Source of the DNA: Immersiella caudata | Taxonomy: Eukaryota; Ascomycota; Sordariomycetes; Sordariales; Lasiosphaeriaceae | Assembly (NCBI GenBank): GCA_030512335.1 | Contig: JAULSU010000007.1 | Location: forward strand, 3,968,001-4,032,000 | Length of the DNA: 64,000 nt | Reading direction: 5' to 3' | Part shown: piece by piece, positions 19,561-30,285 of the stretch | How positions within the stretch are numbered: position 1 is the first letter of the stretch | Layout: each line of letters opens with the position of its first letter | Program-made: the position numbers and the translations under genes | The notes under the pieces: generated by a model | Told to the model about the DNA's origin: nothing | Database searches by the model: none | Seen by the model: the letters and a program-made list of their open reading frames with translations, nothing else

Positions 19561-20287
19561 GGTAGCAGCCACGTGATTTTGCGACAAAAGGGCATACCCC
19601 TGGCCCGAGTACCTCAAGAGTGTCAGCTGGCTGTAGGTATTTATGAGATGCTCTGTGCCCAGAGCGAGTTCGTGCTCTCCGGTCTGACAAATACATGAGG
19701 TGACGTTGCCCTCAAGGCACTCGCGGCACCCGATGATGGCATGCCCAACACATGACGGAGAGTGGTACGTCGAGCCATGTGCACCGCCGCCCAAACGTGG
19801 CTGGGACGGATCGAGCGATGCCCGAGCCATTTTCCTGACGCTAATGCAGCCATAGCTGTACCCCACTTGTCTGGCACCTGCTGTCGTGATGTTTCCCCAG
19901 TTGTGATTGGTAGCCTTGCATCCTGTTTGGGTAAAGACCTGTCGTCAACGGAATGCCTTGGGAGGCACAGCCCCTCTTCTCGCACTAAAATCGCAATGAT
20001 CCTCACCACCTCAACACCCTCGGTCTCCCGAGGACTCACGCTGAGCCCGGTGAGTTGGCCAATAGGACGTGGGGTCCAAAAACTGCGCCGAAATGTAACC
20101 TCTGATTGTGGCGTCCACCTCACGATGCCTCATAATGACCGCCGATAACGCGTGGTGGTGCGCGACCCCAGCGCCATATTTCAAGTCTCGCGTTGGCAGT
20201 TACCCCCTGAAATGGTTCCCCGTTCCCCACATGTCTTCCGTTCACCTGTCTTTCACACCCCGTGGAAGCCCCTGAAACACCACCAAA

Positions 20288-23200
20288 ATGTCATCGTATT
20301 ACGAACGACCCTACTTCCAAACTTGCGGGGACGGGGATGAAGAGTGCTTGGGGCCACGCCATTCCGCCAAGGCCAAACCACCTGCACCTGGCAAGCTCAC
20401 CCTGACCCCTCCCAAGCCGGCCGGACCAAAGTGCATCCTCGAGCCCCTCCTCAAACAAGCTCTCGAGAAATGGCTCCCAAAAGCCCAAGACCACGCCGCC
20501 AATAAGAAAATATTACGTGACGCCATATTCCCCCGCATCCAAGAGCTGCTGATGCAGTATGGAAAGGCCGAATGGAGTCTCCTCCCTCGAACCTTTGCCA
20601 TTCTGCAAATGCTTGGCTGCCCAGAACTGCTCGACCAATTCGTGGCTCAGAAACGCTCCGATTCATACCTCCCTTACAACGACAGCAATCTCCCCGGAGC
20701 CGTCAGCGGTACCCTTCGGACCAAGTTCCTTAAACTGCAGCGGATGGTGCTCTGCAACCAAAGGGACGTCAAAGCGCTCGAGGACGGCGGAGAACATGTG
20801 CACTTGAACGGGACAGGCGATAACTACTTCGAGTTTGTCGAGTTGTTGGGAAAGGGCAAATATGGCATCGTCGATCGCGTGCGCAGCCGCCAGACCCTTA
20901 AGCACTATGCGAGGAAGTGCATCCACCGAGGAGTGTCTGCGACCCTCGATTCTCGCATGTATCGACAGTTCGAGGGAGAAATCCAAGCTCTCAAGCGGCT
21001 CTCACATCCCCACATCGTCAAGCTGGTCGGATCTTACACCGATAAGGACAATTTGGGCGTCATCATGACGCCGATTGCCGACATGAATCTCGAGGAGTTT
21101 CTCACGTCCCAGAAGAGCCCCATTCTCCGCAACCGGTCATTGCCAGAATACTTTGGGTGTCTTGCCACGGCACTGGCATATCTGCACCAGCAAGACGTTC
21201 GACACAACGACATCAAGCCGAGGAACGTGCTGGTCAAGGACTCGAAGGTGTACCTTGCCGACTTTGGGACGTCTCGCAGCTGGGGAGCCGAGGAGATCAG
21301 CACCACGGTTGGAATGCACGAAGGCTACACTCCGCGGTATGCCGCTCCTGAAACCCACGACACCAATGGTCCGAGGAACCGAGCGAGCGACGTGTGGTCT
21401 CTCGGTTGCGTGTACCTCGAGATGGCAACGGTGATGATGGGCCGTACCCTCGCCGAGTTGGACAGGTTTCTTGAGGAGAATGGTAACCTCCAAGTCAGCG
21501 CCTTCTGGGCCAATCCTGAGGGTGTCGCACTTTGGATTGAGGAGCTTCGCAAGTGCTGCTCAAGAAATGGCGGTAAAGAGGTCTTGGAGTGGACGGCATC
21601 CTTGCTTCAGATCTCGCCAGCTGACCGACCAACCGCTGCCCAGCTGCGAGGACGAATTGCCGAACACCAGTCGCGGGATGCGTTTATCTGTCACTCTTGT
21701 GCGTCTCAGCATGGGCTCAACCCGCAGGAGACGGGGATCGTTGAGGCCGGCCTGATCGCGGAGGAGCACCCGGGGTGCAGCTCGGATTCGGACTCCGGCG
21801 ACTCGGATTCGGATAGCGCGAAAACGGCCGAATCAGATATCTCCGAGCCCAGCACCGTGACAGACGTGGACTTGGAGCGTTCTGGAGAGAGGACTGATGA
21901 GGAAATCGGCGATGTCGAGGAGGGCAGCGCTGATGAGAAAGAAGAGCCCAGTGACGCGGCGCCTTACTCTGACTTTACCGATCTCTCGCCAAAGTCCGAC
22001 GAAGAAGTTGCCGACGCGGTGCCGGACCCTCCTGAAGAGACTCCACACGACGAGCAAGAAGAGAGCCCGCCCCCGTATGAGGCCGTTCCCACACCAGTCA
22101 ACAACCGACCAACTCCAAACGCCGAGACCCGCTTCATCCTTCTCCCACACGACCGCCGCCCCGAACCAGCACACGAGGACTCCCACGACCAAGACGAACC
22201 CAGCAACGAATTCATCCCCCCGGAGCCTGTAAAACCACCTTCTTTCCTCCGCCAGGACCCCATCCCCAGATCAACCCTCGTTCCTTCATACATCCTCGCC
22301 GGCAAGAATCGCTTCTCCCAATCTGAGCTGGCTACTCCTCCCGACGGAACAACCACCAACCTCTTCGTGTACGGCCGTCTCATGTTCCCCAGCGTCCTCT
22401 CCGCCATTGCCGCCCAGTCCACCAAGGGCGTCTACTCCTTCAAATGGAGGCGTCGTCTCCTCCCCTCGTCCGAAGACTGGTCAAAGATCGATCTCTCCAT
22501 CCGCAGAGCAAGCGAAGCCATGACCCCGGCCCGTCTCGAGGGATACGACCGGTTCAGGCCGCGCGGCCTCAACTGCGCCGTTATCAAGGATGCGAATTCC
22601 ACTAGCCGGGTCGTCCGTCACCGCCGAATTGAAGGCTACGATGACTTCCCCGAAACGCTGCCGGGTCATGTCGAAGGTTTCCTGATCCTCGGGCTCCGTA
22701 GCGAAGCCATTCGATACTGCGATCTCCTTTTCGGTTCGGACCACCGCACCATCCACACGATGCGTCCTCAGGATGATGTAGACCGTGACGATCCTGACTC
22801 CCAAACCGACTTCAGCGATCCAGCGCCTTTGCTCAAGCGATGCACGGTCCCAGTGCAAGTGCAAACTCTCACTGGCGAGATCACCACCGTCGTTGCTGAC
22901 ACGTACGTCTGGGCGGGACGCAGCTCCGAGCTGACGAACCTCTGGGAGGAAGAACGGTTCCTTCGAAGTGCGCCGATGCAAAAGATCCTCGAGGCGCAGC
23001 CAACCTGGTCAAAGGAGGAGCAGGCGCTTGCGAAGACGATGAAGACCTGGTTTGCGCTCGTGGGTGACTATCTCGTTACGCCGATCCAAACCGGCAACAT
23101 CGCGGAGCTGAGGAGGCTTCTGGACGACAAGTTGAACCCCAATGCGGAGTGCCGTGTCTATGGGTCTCCGCTGCAAGCCGCGGCGGCAGCCGGAAGATCC

Positions 23201-24091
23201 GAGATGGTTCGAATGTTGCTGGACTATGGGGCCGATGTCAACGCAGTGGGTGGGCAGTATGGAACCTCACTGATCGCTTCGGCTTGCACGAGCCGCAAGG
23301 CGATCACAAAGTTGCTCTTGAAAAAAGGGGCAGACGTTTTCGCATCGGACAGCGTACACGTCAACGCTCTGTATCAAGCTGTGGCGAACGGTGATTACGC
23401 GGTGGTTGAGATTCTGCTGGAGCATGGCGCTTGGCTCGGGCGCGACTGGTACGAGACTCGGGATTTGGCGGAGGAGCGCGGAGATGAAGACTTCCAGGCG
23501 CTGTTGGATTCGTACGACGTGAGAAAGATCCATCGTGCGCATGTGGCTGCCGGGTGTCGATATGACAGGCGGGAGATCGAGGACAACGCGGATGGCAGTC
23601 TTGGCAGCTGGGAAGGGGTCAGGTACTCGAAGGTGACGCTAGCTGTGGTCCGCAAGGCCGCCGCGGTACAAGGCGACTCCGGAAGTTGGAGGGGAAAGAG
23701 GGGTGTTGCTGTGACGGTAGCTGCACTCGACGCCGGTGCGCCCTTGAGACTGATTGGCATGTTGCGGAAGGCTGTGGCACCATTGCAAGCTATCATTGAG
23801 ATACTACGGAAGGGCGACGAAGAGCAAGAACGGAGGCGCCTAGCCAACCAGAAAGGCTTTACCGTTGAATCGGAGGCATCGAAGCGGGACCCTGAGAAGA
23901 CAGCAAGGGAGGAGGAAAGTTCGAAACGACTGTCGCGAAAAGGGAACGCCGGATCATTCAACCACAAGAGTCCGGAGGTGGCAGGCGTTGAGTACGGATA
24001 CGGCGATCTTGAGAGGCCACAACGCTCTTCGCCCGTAGACTCTCCGCATCCGGAGCGAAGTAGGCGAGTCCGTTTCGTGGACCATACATAG
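20288..24091 (+). CDS. Protein kinase - GGCT/AIG2-like - ankyrin fusion protein
   Basis: A single 1267-codon frame. A kinase domain spans about 180-440: glycine loop LLGKGKYGIV, catalytic loop RHNDIKPRN (about 306), DFG in LADFGTS (about 324), and APE in YAAPETH, so activity is plausible. An acidic Asp/Ser/Glu-rich linker follows (about 495-600). Around 690 a GGCT/AIG2-like domain starts (NLFVYGRLMF) with GHVEGFLI later; this fold is seen in gamma-glutamylamine cyclotransferases. Ankyrin-type repeats follow (about 945-1060: GSPLQAAAAAGRSEMVRMLL, then further units), then a basic disordered tail. There is no signal peptide, so it is probably cytosolic. The combination suggests signalling in a self/non-self or stress pathway; this is inference. 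Confidence 0.82.
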   Translation: MSSYYERPYFQTCGDGDEECLGPRHSAKAKPPAPGKLTLTPPKPAGPKCILEPLLKQALEKWLPKAQDHAANKKILRDAIFPRIQELLMQYGKAEWSLLPRTFAILQMLGCPELLDQFVAQKRSDSYLPYNDSNLPGAVSGTLRTKFLKLQRMVLCNQRDVKALEDGGEHVHLNGTGDNYFEFVELLGKGKYGIVDRVRSRQTLKHYARKCIHRGVSATLDSRMYRQFEGEIQALKRLSHPHIVKLVGSYTDKDNLGVIMTPIADMNLEEFLTSQKSPILRNRSLPEYFGCLATALAYLHQQDVRHNDIKPRNVLVKDSKVYLADFGTSRSWGAEEISTTVGMHEGYTPRYAAPETHDTNGPRNRASDVWSLGCVYLEMATVMMGRTLAELDRFLEENGNLQVSAFWANPEGVALWIEELRKCCSRNGGKEVLEWTASLLQISPADRPTAAQLRGRIAEHQSRDAFICHSCASQHGLNPQETGIVEAGLIAEEHPGCSSDSDSGDSDSDSAKTAESDISEPSTVTDVDLERSGERTDEEIGDVEEGSADEKEEPSDAAPYSDFTDLSPKSDEEVADAVPDPPEETPHDEQEESPPPYEAVPTPVNNRPTPNAETRFILLPHDRRPEPAHEDSHDQDEPSNEFIPPEPVKPPSFLRQDPIPRSTLVPSYILAGKNRFSQSELATPPDGTTTNLFVYGRLMFPSVLSAIAAQSTKGVYSFKWRRRLLPSSEDWSKIDLSIRRASEAMTPARLEGYDRFRPRGLNCAVIKDANSTSRVVRHRRIEGYDDFPETLPGHVEGFLILGLRSEAIRYCDLLFGSDHRTIHTMRPQDDVDRDDPDSQTDFSDPAPLLKRCTVPVQVQTLTGEITTVVADTYVWAGRSSELTNLWEEERFLRSAPMQKILEAQPTWSKEEQALAKTMKTWFALVGDYLVTPIQTGNIAELRRLLDDKLNPNAECRVYGSPLQAAAAAGRSEMVRMLLDYGADVNAVGGQYGTSLIASACTSRKAITKLLLKKGADVFASDSVHVNALYQAVANGDYAVVEILLEHGAWLGRDWYETRDLAEERGDEDFQALLDSYDVRKIHRAHVAAGCRYDRREIEDNADGSLGSWEGVRYSKVTLAVVRKAAAVQGDSGSWRGKRGVAVTVAALDAGAPLRLIGMLRKAVAPLQAIIEILRKGDEEQERRRLANQKGFTVESEASKRDPEKTAREEESSKRLSRKGNAGSFNHKSPEVAGVEYGYGDLERPQRSSPVDSPHPERSRRVRFVDHT

Positions 24092-24190
24092 CGAGAGTAG
24101 GAAGATTCTTGATTGATGAGCCATGGCTCCTGTGTACTGCATGCGAGTGAAGGCGACGGAAAGAAGTCTTCCGGAGCCGGACCATCTTCC

Positions 24191-26869
24191 TCAAACAAGA
24201 ACATACTTTTTGAGCTCGGCATCTCCATTCTTCCACTTGTGCACCGCCTTCCCATCCATGTGCCCATGAATGTATACGTCGCCGACGAACCGATACTCTC
24301 CCCTTGTCCCGCTCTCACGCAAGAGGATCGGGGTCGAGCACCCCAGCGGAACGACAACGATGTCACCCGGAGCCGTAAACCCTGAGCCCATCCCAATGCG
24401 ACCTTCTTCCGTGCGGAGAAAGCAACGTCCCATCATGCGGCTCCCAAAGTGTTTATCGAGGAACACCTCGCGTTCCCCTGGCGGAATATCCACATTGACG
24501 TCGAGAAACCCGAGCAAGCTGGAGTCAAGTGGTAGATACGGCAGATTCGTCTGCAAGAACGATGCGAAAACGTGATAGCAGACTGCTAACCACTGGTTCG
24601 GTCGATCCCACGGCGACGGGACTTGGCCGAGGCTTAGGGCTTTGGCGAAGTGCTGCTCTGCTGCCAATTTTCCCTTTTCGCTCTCCTTCTTGATGCTCTG
24701 GAGAAGCAGTGCCCTCCACTGCAGAAAGGCCATAGCGTAATCATCGCAGGTGCAGAGCGTGCCCACTGAGATCCCTCTGATGCTCACAGTGCCGAGGTGC
24801 ACAGCGGAGATTTCGAGCTTGTTGAGACGTTCGTCGAGAAATCGGCAGACAGCCTTTGTGTCGCCGGCGGCCTTGAAGCCGTAGGCGTGCCAGTGGCTGA
24901 GCGATGCTACCTGCGGAATGTGAGACCAGTCAGGGACAAATGAAGGGAGGTTGGCAGAGCTCTTATGCGAAGGGAAGTGTATCGCGTCGCAAATGACATC
25001 CAAGTTCTCGGTCGTCTTCAGGATGTAGTCAACGATTTCCGTGTAGATTTCCTTGAGCGAAAGACTGTAGTCGGCGCGAAACTCGTTTCTCACTTTTTCA
25101 GGGAGAATGCCAAGAACCCCAAACAGCTTGTCTTTGGGGTCTGATGCAAGCTTGCGTCTGCACGCCCGGAGGACCTCGAGTAATGGCTCATCCTTGTGCT
25201 CGATTATCGGCCTCAGATTCGGGAGACTTGCTGGTCCGTTGGAGACCAGGACCTGCGGGTAGGTGAACTGATCAGAGGTGGGCCCGTACTTTTGCCATCG
25301 GGCGTGGCGCTCAAGGAGGTCGCGCTCAGCTCTGAACGTCATTGACCCATCTTGGTAAATGCCCCACGAAACCTTCGTCGGTCCGCAATATACCGTGATA
25401 TCCTTGGCGTTGAAGATCTCCTGGACAACCCAGAGGCGTCTCCAGTAGTCTCTTTCGAAGAGCGGTACAACAGCCAGGAGCGCGCGCCGTGCGGAACCGG
25501 AGGACATGGCGTCGGCGAGTTTCGGGGCGGGGCTGCCATGGCTCGCAAGATCGCAAAGCAGGCCTATCGCTTCAGTGCTGTCGTCCTTCTCGGGGCCCAA
25601 CCACACGGCAACTGAATACGCAGCCGCGAAGATGTTGGACATGAGTTGAACCTGTTGCGTGCGTTCATCGGGGTTTTGCTGGTCGATCGAGAGGGCGTCT
25701 GCCCAGACAAGTACCGATTCAGACTTTTGGCGTAATGCACTCAGTGCACCGTGTAGACTGACAGATATCGAAACCAGCGCACCCTCGAGCTCGATCTTTC
25801 GCGTATCGCCGGCATCTCCCCATGCGTAAGAAATGGCCACATATCGAGGGGGGTTTCGGAGCGAGACATGGACAACTTCGCACCGGAGCATCGTCTTTCG
25901 TTCGGGCAGTATCCGAATGAGCCTGATGAATGAGTCCTCCAATGGCCGGTACTGGTGCTGCCGGTCGCCAACAACGGATGTTCGGTAAGAAGAGGTTGGC
26001 TGAGCTGACCAGCTGCCGGATGGCATCTCCGTAGGCATTCCACTCCTCAGCGAGATGTTCCCCGGCGAGCCGGTGAGCAACTGGGCCTCGGCTTTGCTTG
26101 GCGAGTTTGTCGGGTAGTCTGCCATGCCGGGACTTCTGGAGAGCGGACTGGAGCGGTATGGCACTTCGCGGACATTGGTGGACCGTCGTCTGATCTCAAT
26201 CGGCGATGAAGGGGCTGGAGGGAGGCGATTAGTCCGGTCCTGTTGAGGTTGAGCCCGCTCCGGTTCTGGCGGGTCTTCGAGGCGGCTGTGCTCGGGGATG
26301 CTGAGAGGAATCAGTGGCGGTGGGCCGCCATCGACGAATCGAAAATCGCGTGCAGGCTCGTGGTCTCCGTCGCTATCATCAAGCTGGAGTTCATCACTGC
26401 TCTCCGCCTGCTTCGAGTCCCTCCTGCGACGGGCAGAACGGTCCTTGACGAGGGCTCTCTCCGGATTTTTCTCACGGCCTGACGACCTGCGGTTGCGATC
26501 TCTGAGGCGCAAACTTTCACGATCGGCCTCGTCGTCTTCATCCCATCGCGAGTCACGTCGCACCTCACGAATTTCTTCGTGGTGACGGCGCACAGGGCGG
26601 GGGGGAGAGAGGGGTCGCTGGTGTCGGAACCTTGCAGGACCAGGATCGTCGGTGGACTCTCCGTCCTCAGATGGACTTCGCGCTCTGGAGCTGCCTTCGA
26701 AGCTGTGGTGTGTGCGGGTGACACGAGGGCGCGTTCTTCGAGATTCGTAACGTGACCGGGGTCGCCCGTCGTCATCGGAGCTGGAACCGTGGCCTGTGCG
26801 GGACAGCGCCAAGTATTGACGGGGATCCTCGAAGCGAGCGTCGCGGTAATCTGAGCGAGAGCTGGCCAT
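24191..26869 (-). CDS. HET domain protein with disordered Arg/Ser-rich N-terminus
   Basis: The ATG at 26869 (MASSRSDYRD) is the first true in-frame ATG; the frame is open upstream only from a GTG. The protein is about 892 residues. The first 300 residues are low-complexity (Arg, Ser, Asp, Glu, Pro). The HET domain follows (about 340-480): ISYAWGDAGD, VWADALSIDQQNPDERTQQV, and YWRRLWVVQEIF. A less conserved C-terminal region ends in the usual HET-protein pattern (DIVVVPLGCSTPILLRE, then YRFVGDVYIHGHMDG). HET domains trigger incompatibility cell death. Its stop lies 100 bp from that of the kinase fusion gene. Confidence 0.88.
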   Translation of the reverse strand: MASSRSDYRDARFEDPRQYLALSRTGHGSSSDDDGRPRSRYESRRTRPRVTRTHHSFEGSSRARSPSEDGESTDDPGPARFRHQRPLSPPRPVRRHHEEIREVRRDSRWDEDDEADRESLRLRDRNRRSSGREKNPERALVKDRSARRRRDSKQAESSDELQLDDSDGDHEPARDFRFVDGGPPPLIPLSIPEHSRLEDPPEPERAQPQQDRTNRLPPAPSSPIEIRRRSTNVREVPYRSSPLSRSPGMADYPTNSPSKAEAQLLTGSPGNISLRSGMPTEMPSGSWSAQPTSSYRTSVVGDRQHQYRPLEDSFIRLIRILPERKTMLRCEVVHVSLRNPPRYVAISYAWGDAGDTRKIELEGALVSISVSLHGALSALRQKSESVLVWADALSIDQQNPDERTQQVQLMSNIFAAAYSVAVWLGPEKDDSTEAIGLLCDLASHGSPAPKLADAMSSGSARRALLAVVPLFERDYWRRLWVVQEIFNAKDITVYCGPTKVSWGIYQDGSMTFRAERDLLERHARWQKYGPTSDQFTYPQVLVSNGPASLPNLRPIIEHKDEPLLEVLRACRRKLASDPKDKLFGVLGILPEKVRNEFRADYSLSLKEIYTEIVDYILKTTENLDVICDAIHFPSHKSSANLPSFVPDWSHIPQVASLSHWHAYGFKAAGDTKAVCRFLDERLNKLEISAVHLGTVSIRGISVGTLCTCDDYAMAFLQWRALLLQSIKKESEKGKLAAEQHFAKALSLGQVPSPWDRPNQWLAVCYHVFASFLQTNLPYLPLDSSLLGFLDVNVDIPPGEREVFLDKHFGSRMMGRCFLRTEEGRIGMGSGFTAPGDIVVVPLGCSTPILLRESGTRGEYRFVGDVYIHGHMDGKAVHKWKNGDAELKKYVLV

Positions 26870-26995
26870 TTGATCTCTTGGACCGGATGGATTAAGTTCG
26901 GATCGCTGCGTCTTGACTCTGGCCTTGGGCAGAGACGGGAATGAAGCAATGCGGTCAAGTTTCTGTTCGACTGTGGTCGAAAGAGGGGCATCCAC

Positions 26996-27747
26996 GCGCT
27001 ACTGCCTCAGGTTGGGCGTTTGCTTCCTGCCCGAACACCAGCTGTTGTCCTATCAGGGAAATGGACCCACTTACACACGTGGTCACCCTCTGATTGGGTA
27101 CTCGACAATCCAGTGGTGAGAATGTGGGTCTTGCTCACATCTGGCATTCTGGTGCGTGTGAGGACAAAGACCGGAGACTTCCTCCCTAGGTTTTGCTTGG
27201 CGATCAACCCTGTGGGCAGCTTGAGCTTCAACACTCAAGATCATCCTGCGAACTACATCCACACTCAAAAGGGCCGAAAATTTTTATGGCCGCAACATCT
27301 CACCAAGACTGGAGGGAGCTAAGTTGCCACGACGATACCATATTCCTTTTGTTCGGGAAAGGGGCGAAAAGAGGCAATACACAGAAAGCAGACGACAGCA
27401 TTTTGAGCAATTACGGACATGACATAGGACCGATTCAACTCTCCAACTTCTCATCTTCCCAACTTCCAATTCCTTCTCCCTTCCTAAACCCGCCACTTTA
27501 GCCCTCTGGGGGTGCTCAGTCGAAGCTCACTAACTGAGCTGGAGACCATGCGGCGCAGCGCCACAATGCGAACCCCTGAGCAGAAGCCCCGCATGTGCCT
27601 GCCAGAGGCACAAAACCTTGGTTCCGGCTCAACCACCTGCCATCTTCACTAAACAACTGGCTATTTCGTCTCCAGCTTCTCAAATCGAAACTAAGCCCCC
27701 TCCTGGTAAACCCATCCTCAATCACCCAGGTCCCAGTTCCATGACAA
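26996..27747. other. Intergenic stretch without a supported gene
   Basis: Short frames in all phases lack domains. It presumably holds the HET gene promoter on the left and the promoter of the membrane protein gene on the right. Confidence 0.4.
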
Positions 27748-28476
27748 AATGGTCCCCGAATTGCAACCCGATCAAACCCGCGCGCCTGCCCCCGCAGCGA
27801 CCGAGAAATCTCCACTCCTGCCAAGGCCCGAATCCGACCACGCGCCGCCCCCGCGGCCCATTCCGCGGTGGGTCATATCAGCCATTAGATCACCGCGGTT
27901 GGCGGACTCATCATGATCACGATGTGCTTGGCGATCAGTATCATGGATGAATTCTTCAGTCCCCGAATGTATTTCTTGCCTTGGGCTTTTAAACAGGGAG
28001 AGGTTCGCAACATTTTGGTGGTTAGTCGCTCGTTCCTTCCCCTCACCCAACCTGTCAATTTGAGCTGACGCACCTTTCCGTAGGGAATGGTCTCGACGGC
28101 CCGGGCAACCGCCAGTCCAGTGCGCGTCCGCCAGTTGGGCGTGCCAATGTCGGCGCTGGTCGCCGTTTTCATGCATGTCGTTCAGAGCGGATGGCTGCTT
28201 CTCTGGTTCACGAGTGCCGCGGTGGGACTTCTTCGGGACCGAACCCGGTGTATCTCGTGGACACGTGTTGGCCCCATTGAGGAGCACGAATGCCATGAGT
28301 GGGCCACCAAGTTTGGGATATTTCTGTGGGTTTTCGTGGGGGTAGTGTTTGTTCTCGGGCATGCGACATTGTTCTCTTGCGATGGTGGTCGGCTAACACC
28401 GCCTCAGTCTTGTCCATGCTGCACTCTTCGTTTTCACTTGTGCAGGACCTTTCCGTGGTGTATCATGGCGGGATAG
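27748..28476 (+). pseudogene. Three-helix membrane protein gene with apparent frameshift
   Basis: From an ATG at 27748 a Pro-rich N-terminus reads to PRPIPRWVISAI; two bases later a different frame continues ITAVGGLIMITMCLAISIMD, a natural membrane helix. No intron could be that short, so there is a frameshift near 27892-27894, unless translation starts at the ATG at 27913. From 27913, exons 27913-28017 and 28084-28476 (66-nt intron, GCTGAC branch, CGTAG acceptor) encode 165 residues with further membrane segments (ALVAVFMHVVQSGWLLLWF; FGIFLWVFVGVVFVLG). A GCTAAC...CCTCAG signal near 28395-28407 hints at another intron close to the 3' end. The function is unknown. Confidence 0.45.
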
Positions 28477-28481
28477 CCTAA

Positions 28482-29400
28482 GAAGCTGGAAGTTCCCGAC
28501 TGGCCAGTTTACCGTTGAGTTCACGGTTAAGTTTCTCAGACATTATCGGGACTTGCCACCAGTCGCTGGCCAGACAGTTGCATCAGGGGCTGAGGCACCA
28601 TGAGGAATGCGCATGGGGAAGTCTATGTGGCAGCTTCATGTCCAGCCTTGCCCGGGAAATTGCAGTTCTGAACACAGCTCCAGGGGTGCAGCGCCCGCAG
28701 TTCGGCCCGGAAAGTCGCGGCAGAGGAGAGACAGCCTTCCATGTTACGCCCAACACTCACTGTCCCCGGTAAGCGGTGATCCCTTTGCCATCAGTGACTC
28801 CCGAGGGGGGCGGGCTATCATGTTGCAACAACGTCGCTACCCGTTTCCACAGACTTTGTGAGCCCTTGGGTTTTCCAACCCTCGCAGCAATATTAAACCC
28901 ACGCCATGTTTTTATTTGGTTTCCGCAGAACGAGAATTTCACACCCGGCACGTGGATCATATGTTCACTACCAACACGCCCGAAGCGCTCTGCTGATATT
29001 GTGGGGTAGCATTCACCCGGCTTAGGGCTTCCAAGTGATTTCGGAGAAAAGGGGCTTGGCAACCCGGCATTTCTTCACCAACGAATCCACTAGCCTGGGG
29101 TAAAATGGATCTGTCAAAACCGTTTAATCGGGTATTTCAGCGGGCCTAGATTTGTACCCTTTCGTATTTCTCCGAACTGCAGCGCTGCCATGCAAGTGAG
29201 AGCGACTTATCCACACAACCGGGGTACACCCCAGGGGGATTGTGAAGCTTGTTTGATAGGTGTGTTGATAAGGCAGAGGCCCGAAGATGAGGAGAAACCG
29301 GGGCCGCGGATCACATATAGATAGATTCCGCAATCCCCGCACTGGCAGTGGGAGGGCTCCCAGCACCGAACAAAGCAAACCAACATCTTGGCTATTCACT
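28482..29400. other. Intergenic stretch upstream of the xylanase gene
   Basis: About 0.9 kb without a supported gene. The last few hundred bases should hold the promoter of the GH11 xylanase. Confidence 0.4.
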
Positions 29401-30194
29401 ATGGTTTCCTTCACATTCCTGTTCACGGCCCTGGCGGCCACCGTCGTTTCAGCCAACCCCATCCAAACTCTGACAGAGCGTGGTATTTCTCCCGGCACCG
29501 GAACTCATAACGGCTTTTACTACTCCTATTGGACCGAAGGTGTCGGCTCCGTCGACTACAACAATGGACCCCGTGGCTCCTACAAGGTCAAGTGGACCAA
29601 TGTGGGCAATTGGGTCGGTGGCAAGGGGTGGAATCCCGGCCGTCCTAGGAAGGTGGCATACAATGGAACATGGAATAATTATGAGGTCAACAGCTGTATG
29701 TTTGGCCGTCACTGATTTCCATCCCATTGTTTGCAATAACAAGATGGCTGGCAAATCCTGACACAAGACAGACCTTGCTCTCTACGGCTGGACCACAAAT
29801 CCCCTCGTCGAGTACTACATCGTGGAAGCCTGTACGCACTCCAGTGACTCTCACCCGTGTATGGAAACGCTAACCTGGACATCTGATAGACGGAAATTAC
29901 AACCCGTCAGCCGGTACGGAGAAGCTAGGCACCATCGAGGACGACGGCGGCATCTACGATATCTACAAGACAAGGCGCGTCAACAAGCCATCCATCCAGG
30001 GCACTTCAACCTTTGACCAGTATTGGTCGGTGCGGCAGGTGAAGCGCGTCGGTGGAACCATTGACACGCAGAAGCACTTTGACGAGTGGAAAAAGCAAGG
30101 CAATCTGCGATTGGGCTCATGGAACTACATGATTATGGCGTCCGAGGGTTACAAGAGTACTGGCTCGTCGGAGATTGAGGTCTGGGCTGCCTGA
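29401..30194 (+). CDS. Secreted GH11 endo-1,4-beta-xylanase
   Basis: Three exons: 29401-29695, 29772-29831 and 29890-30194 (219 residues). Introns start GTATGT and GTACGC; the second has a GCTAAC branch site. The signal peptide is MVSFTFLFTALAATVVSA. The beta-jelly-roll landmarks of GH11 are all present: FYYSYWTEG, GNWVGGKGWNPG, ALYGWTTNPLVEYYIVE and FDQYWSVR. Glu112 (in PLVEYY) is the expected nucleophile and Glu204 (in ASEGYKS) the expected acid/base. The enzyme cuts xylan outside the cell in plant biomass or host wall breakdown. There is no carbohydrate-binding module. Length is normal for the family. Confidence 0.95.
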
Positions 30195-30285
30195 GCGTAG
30201 CATCCTTGCCATAGCCCCTCCTGTAAGGGGCTAAGTGATCAAATTGGCTCTCCAAGGACGTTAGTTTAACCAATGCTTTCAACAG

